DNA of 64,000 nt, from assembly GCA_041398025.1 (NCBI GenBank), contig JAWKVM010000025.1, forward strand, positions 1-64,000, in the 5' to 3' direction. Source of the DNA: JANQPX01 sp041398025. Lineage in GTDB: Bacteria; Pseudomonadota; Alphaproteobacteria; Geminicoccales; Geminicoccaceae. The translations under genes were made by a program, and so were the position numbers. The notes beneath the pieces were generated by a model that saw only the letters and a program-made list of their open reading frames with translations, was not told the DNA's origin and ran no database searches. Below, piece after piece: positions 57,422-64,000 of this stretch. Each line of letters begins with the position of its first letter. Position 1 is the stretch's first letter.

Positions 57422-59063
57422 CTAGGGCGCATCCCGATCGGATGGCGGCGCCGGATGGATGAAGGGCCAGGGCGAGCTGTCGCTGCCGGTGGGCACGGGA
57501 ACTTCGATCACGACCGGCGCGTCAGCGGCGAAAGCATTCTGCAGCGCCGATCTGAGCTCGTCCGGGTTCGCAGCTCTCAGCCCCATCACGCCGAAGCTCT
57601 CGGCCAGCGCCACGAAGTCGGGGTTTTTCAAGTCCGCGCCCAGCAGCCGATGACCATAGCGTTCCTGCTGGTCACGCCGGACATTGCCATAGGCGTTGTT
57701 GTTGAAGACGACGGCGACGACGTTGATTCCGTGCTGCGCGGCGGTGGCCAGTTCCTGCACGCCGAAAAGAAATCCGCCGTCGCCGGAGACCGACAGGACG
57801 GCCTTGTCGGGACGGGCGACCTTGACGCCGAGAGCCGTGTTGAAGCCGAAGCCGAGATTGTCCTGATAGCCGCAGGTCACGTATTGGCGCGGCGCGTAGA
57901 CCGGAGCCCATGCGCGCCGTGAAGCCGACCTGGCTGATTTCCCGACGAAGAAACCGTCACGCAGCAGCACCTCGCGCATGACCTTGAGATAGGCCTCCTG
58001 CGGCTGCACCGGCCTTCAGCCTTTCGGCTGCTGCCGCGGCATAACCGCGATATTCCTCGCCACGGCCGGACCGCACGCCGATCTTGGTCTGCAGGGCGTC
58101 GATGAGAGCGCGTGTCCCGGCCGCGGCATCGGCGAGGATGCCGTGGTCCGGCTTCAGGCGCACGAACTCGGTGGGGTCGATGTCGATGCGCACGGTCTTC
58201 TGGCCATCCGGGAACCAGCGCCAGCGGAAATGCTGCAGCTCCAATCGGCTGCCGATGCCGATCAGGAGGTCGCAGCGGGGCCAGAACGCCCAGGCGGCGG
58301 GCGGCAGCAACGCCAGGTCGTCGTCGTCGGGCATGACGCCCTTGCCGCTTCGATGGGCGGTGACCGGCGCCTGCAGAAGCCGTGCCAGCTCTTGAACCTC
58401 GGCAGCCGCCTCGAGCGCGCCGCCGCCTACCATGATCAGCGGATTCCTGGCGGCAGCGATCGTATCGGCCGCAGCGTCGACCACGTCCAGATCGGGCGTC
58501 GGCGCCGGCAAGGGCTCGGCGGCTGCACACGGTGTTACATCGGCAGCCATGCCGAAGACGTCCCAGGGCGTCTCGACGCCGACCGGGCGCTGACGGCCCG
58601 AGAGCATCTGGCGGAAAGCTTCGGCCATCACGTCGGCCGCCTCGGTCGGATGGTTGATGCGTTCGGCCCATTTGGTGAGGCCGCGCAGGGTCGCGAGATG
58701 GTCCGGCAGCTCGTGCAGCTGGCCGCGTCCCTGGCCGATCAGGTCGGACATGATGTTACCGGTGATGCACATGACCGGGGCATTGGCCCCGTAGGCGGTG
58801 CAGAGTGCCGCGCCCGAGTTCAAGAGGCCGGGACCCGGCACGACCGTGTACACCCCTGTGCTGCCGCTGGCGCGGGCGTAGCCATAGGCCATATAGCCGG
58901 CGCCCTGCTCATGACGCGTGTGAATGAAGCGAAGCCGCTCGGACTCGCGGGCCAGTGCGTCGTTGAAGTCGTACATATGGGCGCCGGGAATACCGAAGAC
59001 CGTGTCGACGCCGTTCACGATCAGCGATTTGGCGATGATCTCGCCGGTTGTGTATCTGGTCAT
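57422..59063 (-). pseudogene. Frameshifted thiamine-diphosphate enzyme (acetolactate-synthase-like)
   Basis: Read from 59063, an intact N-part carries the TPP-enzyme start (IIAKSLIVNGVDTVFGIPGAHMYDF, HEQGAGYMAYGYARASG, GPGLLNSGAAL). The central FAD/nucleotide-type domain runs to about 58011. There an extra G (GCCGGTGCAG instead of GCCGTGCAG) shifts the frame. The C-part (58009-57422) carries GYQDNLGFGFNTALGVKVA and the TPP motif SGDGGFLFGVQELATA...NNNAYGNVR. Within the C-part a stretch that should read EISQVGFTARMG (57908-57944) lies in yet another frame, flanked by two compensating shifts. As it stands no full-length enzyme can be made. Confidence 0.85.
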
Positions 59064-59513
59064 CAACGATTCCCCGGAGGCGAATGCCCGAATTCGAAGC
59101 GTTCACTATCCTGAGAGGGTCGGCAAGAGTGGAATTGATCGGCGTATGCACGCCGAGACGTCCACCCGGGCAGAATCTCCGTGCCCCAGGAGAACGTTCG
59201 AACCCGCTGCTTCAAGGGCTCGAACATCCTCCGATTGTTGGTGAAGGGACCCAGCTTGCGCCCAGATGCAGCCGCAGCCCGCATCGGAGGCTGAAGCGCC
59301 AGGACATCTCCCGCCCACACCAAGGCCTTCCGTCCGACAGCCTCATCCACCGTCTCGCAAGTTGCGGCATATCGACGACTTCGGACTGCAGAAACAACCG
59401 CCATTATAGAGATCGCATAACGTCACTCTATTCACGCGATCATCGCAGCTCTCCCAAATTGCTGAAAAGCATCCGACGTCCTGGGCAATCCAGTTGGTCC
59501 GTGGTCGGCGACC
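59064..59513. other. Intergenic region of about 450 bp, no gene identified
   Basis: Open frames on both strands lack resemblance to known families. The last 150 bp are less GC-rich and probably hold the promoter of the helical-repeat protein gene. Confidence 0.4.
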
Positions 59514-59549
59514 ATGTATAGTGGAATCGTCTTCTGGATGAGAATGCAT

Positions 59550-61235
59550 ATGTCTGTCGCTTATAAGTTATCTTCGTTGTCGGCAACGATACTTGTAGCA
59601 ATGGCCACCTCCCCCTCGGGTGCGGCCCCGCATCTACCCGACGCGCAGACCTGGCCGCAGCGCGCAGCAGAGGCGGGCGTTTGGCATCCGCCTGCGGACA
59701 GGCAAGGCGGTTTCGTACCGAGCAATCACATCGTTGCCGGCAAGCCGGTCATCGTCGCCGAGGCCGATCTGCCCGGCAGCGCAACCACGTCGCGGCAGGC
59801 GGTTCTCGAATCGATCCTCGAGCTCGACGACATTCAAGGTGCAAAGGCATTCGTCGACGCCCTTGCCGACGCCAAGGAGCTGGATGCGGCAACGATAAGC
59901 GCGATGAACGATCGCATCTGGCACTTCCGAGCGAAACGCATGGCGGACTACTCGGCCGAGATGCGGGAAGCCATCACCCGGTCCGACGTCGACCGGATGA
60001 GAGCGTTGAGTGAAAGCATGCGGCGCTTGACGGCCTCGGCGGCATCGAGAGGGCGAGGTCAGGCCGACGCGCCGGCTCCAGCGACGACGGCCGACACCAA
60101 AGAGACGGCGGGGTTCGACCCCCAGAAGGCGCCGCTCACGGACCGGGATGACGGCTTCGCCGATCGAGCCCGAAGGGCACTGGACGAAGGCAGGCTGCTG
60201 CCGCCGGGCGAGGACAATGCGTTCGATCTCGCGGTGAACCGTCTGTCCGGGACGCCTGATGACGCGGCTGCGCGGGGTGTTCTGGAGGATGTCATTCAGA
60301 GGCAGGAGAACAAGGTCAAGGCGGCCATCGAAGCGGAACAGCCGGTATTGGCGATGGATCAGGCCAACCAGCTGCTCGATGCGGCCGAGGGGCGCCCTCC
60401 CGATGCTGCCTTGCCGAAAGATCGACTGCTGCAGCTGCGCCGCTGGATGGAGGAGATCGAGCCGATCATCGCTGCAGGTCTGATCGCCAAGGCCGAGGAA
60501 GCCATTGACGAGAACGAGCTGATCGTAGCGCCGGAGGGTGCGTTGTCGGCGCAGGACTATGTCGATCGCCTGAAATCCTTTCTAGGTCCGAACCACGATG
60601 ACGTGGTCGCACTCGCGGACGCAGTGCTCACACGCTATCACGCTATAGGCGATGGCCTCCTCGCACGGCGGGAATATGGGAGAGCGCTGACGATCCATGC
60701 GCGGATGCAGGCGGTCGCTGCACGCTTCGACCGCTCGGAGGACGAGGCGGCATCGCTTCTCGCCGACATCGAAACCATGCAGGAGCGGCAGCGCCAGTAC
60801 GATGACATGATGACCCGGGCCGTCACGCTGCGCGAGCAGGGACAGCTGGTCGAACCGGCCGACGCCAACGCGCTCGAATTTGCGGCGAAGGCCATCGACC
60901 AGGCCTTCGACCCCGCCGAAGCCACGGACCTCTTCGATGGTCTGGTGGCTGATCAACGCCGCCGGATCGACGCGCTCCTGGCTGCCGGCCAGCACAGGGA
61001 TGCAGGCGCCGAACTTCGGCGATTAGGCGCTGCGCTCGAGCGGGCCGGCATCGTGCGCGGCACCGACGCCGCCGTCATCAACGCCGAAGCCGAGGAGATG
61101 CTGAGGCAAGCCGATCTGGAGGACGCCAAGCGTCGTCAGCAGACGCTTGAGGCCGGGTCGGACGATGCGGTCGCCCCCAAGGCCATTGCGACCGAGAACG
61201 ACAAGCCGTCGCTCATCTTCGTCAATCCGTTTTAG
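59550..61235 (+). CDS. Exported helical-repeat protein of unknown function
   Basis: A protein of about 561 aa. Probable signal peptide 1-27 (MSVAYKLSSLSATILVAMAT...). An Ala/Pro-rich linker separates an N-terminal helical domain from three diverged repeats of about 85 residues. The repeats start near ADRARRALDEGRLLPPGEDNA, KAEEAIDENELIVAPEGA and TRAVTLREQGQLVEPADANA. Each has the pattern A-x3-L-x2-G-x-L-x2-P-x3-N-A-L, then a loop with P-D/N, then a helix with A-LL-x2-G. Similar repeats occur in some TonB-associated or kinase-linked proteins. No enzymatic motif; it ends FVNPF. Start could also be 59514 or 59541. Confidence 0.7.
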   Translation: MSVAYKLSSLSATILVAMATSPSGAAPHLPDAQTWPQRAAEAGVWHPPADRQGGFVPSNHIVAGKPVIVAEADLPGSATTSRQAVLESILELDDIQGAKAFVDALADAKELDAATISAMNDRIWHFRAKRMADYSAEMREAITRSDVDRMRALSESMRRLTASAASRGRGQADAPAPATTADTKETAGFDPQKAPLTDRDDGFADRARRALDEGRLLPPGEDNAFDLAVNRLSGTPDDAAARGVLEDVIQRQENKVKAAIEAEQPVLAMDQANQLLDAAEGRPPDAALPKDRLLQLRRWMEEIEPIIAAGLIAKAEEAIDENELIVAPEGALSAQDYVDRLKSFLGPNHDDVVALADAVLTRYHAIGDGLLARREYGRALTIHARMQAVAARFDRSEDEAASLLADIETMQERQRQYDDMMTRAVTLREQGQLVEPADANALEFAAKAIDQAFDPAEATDLFDGLVADQRRRIDALLAAGQHRDAGAELRRLGAALERAGIVRGTDAAVINAEAEEMLRQADLEDAKRRQQTLEAGSDDAVAPKAIATENDKPSLIFVNPF

Positions 61236-61340
61236 CGGCATGGCCGCATCATTCGATCTCCGCCGTCATTGGCGGGAATGGGGCGGTATGCGGCCAGGTT
61301 TTCGGCGTTCGCGGAGGGCTCGATCGTCGAGGGTACACCG

Positions 61341-62180
61341 CTAGTTGGCGCCGACGGCTCCCAGGTCAAAGCTGTAGCGCAGCTCGGTCCGCAGCCGCAC
61401 GATCAGCTCGTCGAAGTCCGTCACATCGTCATTGTCTTTGAAAGCGTAGTAGGCCGCATCGGCACCCAGCACGAGCTTCAGCTGGTCGGTCAGGGGCCTG
61501 ACCCAGCTGACGCCGCCATTGAAGCCGAGGGCATCGCCGTTCGTGTCGAACGCGACATCCTGCAAGGGAGCACTGACGTCGAGCTTGTTTTCGAGCTCGC
61601 CATCGAGATAGGTGACGGCGGCATTCGCCACGAGCGCGCCATCCAGGACGGGTTTCGGCACGACGTAGCTGCCGCCGACGAACGGCCCTTTTTGATGGAA
61701 ATCGGTCGAAAATTTGGCGGCGACGGCGCCCAGCGACCCCTTGCCGTCGAAGTTCACCTCGGCATAGCGATAGCCGACAAAGGCAGCCAGTTGATCGGTA
61801 ACCCGATAACCGAGCGAGAGAGCGGTTTCGACGCGATCGAAGGTCACCTTCTGACCCAATTCACTGGCAACGACGCCGCCCGTGACGACGTCGGCGTTCA
61901 CGGTGTCCTCACCGTCGAAGCTGTATTGGCCATAGAGATCGACGAAGACACGGTCATAGGAAATGGTCAGACCGCCACCCACCAGATACAGCCAGTCATT
62001 GAATTGGACGTTGTCGACGGTGTCCTGGCCGACCACGAAGGCGCCGTCAAGGTCGAGATCATAGTACGATACGCCGGCCGCAAGACGCGGCTCTATCGTA
62101 AGCTCAGCCGCAGCCATTGGTGTCGCCCAAGCCGCATTGATCAAGACGATCATACCGGTCAGCAGCCTCGATCGGCGCAT
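61341..62180 (-). CDS. Outer-membrane beta-barrel protein
   Basis: A 279-aa protein with signal peptide (about 1-25, cleavage after AAA). Alternating strands rich in Tyr and Gly follow (GVSYYDLDLDG, WLYLVGGGLTISYDRVFVDLYGQYSF, ALSLGYRVTDQLAAFVGYRYAEV, VRLRTELRYSFDLG). This is the look of an 8- to 14-strand outer-membrane barrel without a known name. SD AGGGGG before the ATG at 62180. Divergent from coxC. Confidence 0.8.
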   Translation of the reverse strand: MRRSRLLTGMIVLINAAWATPMAAAELTIEPRLAAGVSYYDLDLDGAFVVGQDTVDNVQFNDWLYLVGGGLTISYDRVFVDLYGQYSFDGEDTVNADVVTGGVVASELGQKVTFDRVETALSLGYRVTDQLAAFVGYRYAEVNFDGKGSLGAVAAKFSTDFHQKGPFVGGSYVVPKPVLDGALVANAAVTYLDGELENKLDVSAPLQDVAFDTNGDALGFNGGVSWVRPLTDQLKLVLGADAAYYAFKDNDDVTDFDELIVRLRTELRYSFDLGAVGAN

Positions 62181-62463
62181 CGAATGCCCCCTGAAAGAGA
62201 AAAACATTTACAACGAATTCTCAATGTAATTGCTTTAAATTCTACAGACCAGCACTTCCTCGCGATCACCCGCTTTCGGCACCAGGCCGAATCGCCACAG
62301 CCTGGGGGAGGTGCTGCGCGATCCGATGGATGCCGATTCCCCTATCCGCGACCGCCGGGGATGCGTGATCGGCGGATGATGCGCCGTCGACATTGCGCTG
62401 GCCGCTCGCCCGCCTATTGACTAACGTGTCGACTACCCAGCGTGGAAGTTATCTGCGTCAACG

Positions 62464-63681
62464 ATGCTGACCGTAACCTACGATCCGATCCTGATCATCG
62501 CGTCCGTCCTGATTGCGATCATGGCGTCGTTCACCGGCCTTCGGCTGATGGCGGGGATCGGCGGTCTCGGGCTGCAGGCGCGGCGGGTGGCGATCGCCAA
62601 GGCGGCCGTGGCCCTGGGCTCCGGCATCTGGTCGATGCATTTCGTCGGCATGCTCGCGGTCAAGCTCCCGGTCGTCCTGGTCTACGACGCGCTGCCGACC
62701 CTGCTTTCCGCCCTGATCGCCATCCTTGTGGTCGGCGTCGGCCTGCTCCTCCTGCATTTCGGCGTGCGCACCCGGATGCGCATCGCGGTGGCGGGCCTGC
62801 TCACCGGCATCGGCATCGTCAGCATGCACTATATCGGCATGGCCGCGGTGCGCGGCAACTGCATCGTCAGCTATGACCCGATCGGCGTCCTGCTGGCCAC
62901 GGGGATCGCCGTGCTCGCCTCGATCCTGGCGCTCGAGCTCGCCTATCACCGGCGCACGCTCGGCCTGACCCTGATCGGTGCCGTCGTCCTCGGCCTGACG
63001 ATCACCGCGATGCACTATACCGCCATGCTCTGGACCACCTTCCTTCCCGGCGGCGGCATCGAGGTCGTGCCCGAGCCCAGCCTGTCCAGCGGCACCCTCG
63101 CCCTGATCGTGGCGCTCGCCGCCTTCGTGATCTGCGGTCTCTTTCTCCTGATGACCGTGCCCCTCGGGATCAGCCCCGGTGAATTTTCCGCGGCGCCGAC
63201 GGGAACGAGCGCCGCCGCCGCGGCGGCCGGCGCGATGCCTGCGGCGCCTTCCGAGGAGGAGGAAGCCGATCGCCGCTCGACGCGCGATTCCGCACTGTCG
63301 AAGGCGTTCACCCCCTCGCCGCCGGGAATAGCCGACCGCAAGCCGCCGCGCATTCCCTATCAGCAGGACGACGCCATCCGTTTTCTGTCACCGGACGACA
63401 TCCTCGCGATCAGGGCGCAGGGCCATTATACCGGCCTGATCAACGGCGCTGCGGGCGAGCTGTTCTGCCCCTGGGCGCTCTCCAAGCTCGAAAAGACCCT
63501 CGAAGGCGCGCCGTTTCTGCGTACCCATCGCAGCTTCCTGGTGAATCTCCGCCATGTCACCGGCTTCAGGCGGGAAGGCGACAAGGGCTTCTGCCTCCTG
63601 GGCGACGGTGCCGCGATCAAGGAAATCCCGGTCAGCCGCTCGCAGATCCAGGCCGTGGAAAAGGCGCTCGGCCTGGACTGA
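62464..63681 (+). CDS. coxC: CoxC-like MHYT-LytTR sensor-regulator
   Basis: A 405-aa protein. N-terminal membrane MHYT domain with three repeats (SMHFVGM about 58-64, SMHYIGM about 120-126, AMHYTAM about 181-187), thought to bind metal and sense a diatomic gas such as CO. A linker follows, then a C-terminal LytTR DNA-binding domain (about 300-405, LSPDDILAIRAQGHYT, FLRTHRSFLVNLRHVTGF). The same architecture is encoded by coxC and coxH of Oligotropha. It directly precedes coxM, as in Oligotropha coxBCMSL. Confidence 0.92.
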   Translation: MLTVTYDPILIIASVLIAIMASFTGLRLMAGIGGLGLQARRVAIAKAAVALGSGIWSMHFVGMLAVKLPVVLVYDALPTLLSALIAILVVGVGLLLLHFGVRTRMRIAVAGLLTGIGIVSMHYIGMAAVRGNCIVSYDPIGVLLATGIAVLASILALELAYHRRTLGLTLIGAVVLGLTITAMHYTAMLWTTFLPGGGIEVVPEPSLSSGTLALIVALAAFVICGLFLLMTVPLGISPGEFSAAPTGTSAAAAAAGAMPAAPSEEEEADRRSTRDSALSKAFTPSPPGIADRKPPRIPYQQDDAIRFLSPDDILAIRAQGHYTGLINGAAGELFCPWALSKLEKTLEGAPFLRTHRSFLVNLRHVTGFRREGDKGFCLLGDGAAIKEIPVSRSQIQAVEKALGLD

Positions 63682-63690
63682 TCCCGGCGC

Positions 63691-63726
63691 GGCCGCATTT
63701 CGTGCAGCCGGGCCGCATTTCGTGCA
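63691..63726 (+). promoter_or_regulatory. 16-bp direct repeat with 20-bp period upstream of coxM
   Basis: GGCCGCATTTCGTGCA occurs at 63691-63706 and again, identical, at 63711-63726. The 20-bp period puts both on the same helix face. LytTR proteins bind pairs of direct repeats about two turns apart, and CoxC just upstream is a LytTR protein. The repeat lies 120 bp before coxM. Confidence 0.75.
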
Positions 63727-63845
63727 TCCAGGCCGGCCCAGGTGAAAATCCGATCGCGGCGCTCTCTGGAAACCGTCTATCTCTGCTCCATCAAGCCGCA
63801 GCCAAGGCGGCGCTTTCAGGATGGGGCGAGCGGAGACCACCGATC

Positions 63846-64000
63846 ATGATTCCAGGCGCATTCGACTACCATCTGCCGACCAGCCTGCCGGACGCCTGCC
63901 GTCTGCTCGCCGATCTCGGCGACGACGCACGCGTGGTCGCGGGCGGCCACAGCCTGATTCCGATGATGAAGCTGAGGATGGCCGTGCCCGAGCATCTGAT
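63846..64000 (+). CDS. coxM: CO dehydrogenase medium (FAD) subunit CoxM, partial
   Basis: The first 52 codons only; the gene runs past the window end. MIPGAFDYHLPTSLPDAC and AGGHSLIPMMKLRMA match the N-terminus of Oligotropha CoxM nearly residue for residue as I recall it, including the FAD-binding AGGHS. The AGGHS form and position after coxC point to form I (true CO-oxidising) CODH; proof would be the AYXCSFR loop in CoxL downstream. Confidence 0.9.
   Translation, partial: MIPGAFDYHLPTSLPDACRLLADLGDDARVVAGGHSLIPMMKLRMAVPEHL

Noticed and set aside
1..64000. CRISPR arrays, tRNA and rRNA genes
   Set aside because: I looked for regularly spaced repeats and for conserved tRNA/rRNA sequence and saw none; no computed scan was possible.

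Overview
The window reads as chromosomal DNA of a high-GC alphaproteobacterium, in the Rhodospirillales/Geminicoccales range as a guess from codon use, ABC sugar transporters, SMP-30, BKACE and CoA-transferase enzymes and a form I CO dehydrogenase locus. Genes are densely packed with many ATGA start/stop overlaps. Transposase remnants (IS66-like at 1-456, IS1380-like at about 8985-9720) and a homogentisate dioxygenase fragment (51567-51764) mark sites of past rearrangement. I saw no tRNA, rRNA or CRISPR array.

Layout. 1-1835: transposase remnant and an unknown membrane protein. 1836-8835: a minus-strand stress/aromatic-type operon (ring-cleaving dioxygenase, esterase, XapX, isochorismatase-like hydrolase, DoxX, DUF1275, amidohydrolase) with a divergent LysR regulator. 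9722-25297: one minus-strand run of 20 genes for a group 1h (actinobacterial-type, high-affinity) [NiFe] hydrogenase: hhyS, hhyL, two HiPIP-like four-cysteine proteins, maturation protease, a 105-aa protein, a TPR protein, two very small membrane proteins, a NifU-Rieske fusion, an NHL propeller, hypF, hypC, a SIS/GmhA-like protein, hypD, hypE, hypA, hypB and a nickel permease. It is preceded by a consensus-perfect sigma-54 promoter (25333-25348), an upstream palindrome, a large inverted repeat, and a HoxA/HupR-like sigma-54 activator (26314-27786) whose receiver domain lacks the phosphoacceptor Asp.

28046-38767: class III CoA-transferase, GntR regulator, and a sugar-type ABC importer with a single-chain fused permease joined to SDR, BKACE and two tandem SMP-30 lactonase genes. 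39119-43725: a minus-strand amidinotransferase-family enzyme and a second sugar-type ABC importer. 44115-51443: a periplasmic copper block (small His/Cys protein, cupredoxin, CopA, CopB, cytochrome c', a second multicopper oxidase, DUF411 protein, Crp/Fnr regulator, His-rich exported protein). 51761-57407: TetR and a NodT/MacA/MacB tripartite exporter. 57422-59063: a frameshifted thiamine-diphosphate enzyme gene. 59550-62180: a helical-repeat exported protein and a beta-barrel protein. 62464-64000: coxC (MHYT-LytTR) and the start of coxM, the beginning of a form I CO dehydrogenase cluster that leaves the window.

The combined picture is of a bacterium able to use two trace gases: H2 through the group 1h enzyme and CO through Cox. 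The least explained parts are the hhy accessory proteins (two HiPIP-like proteins, a NifU-Rieske protein, two tiny membrane proteins), the shared palindrome TGCAAAC-N3-GTTTGCA, the inverted-repeat element at 25664-25742, and the 20-bp-period repeat in front of coxM that may be the CoxC target. All functional statements are from sequence reading by eye; no database search or computation was run.
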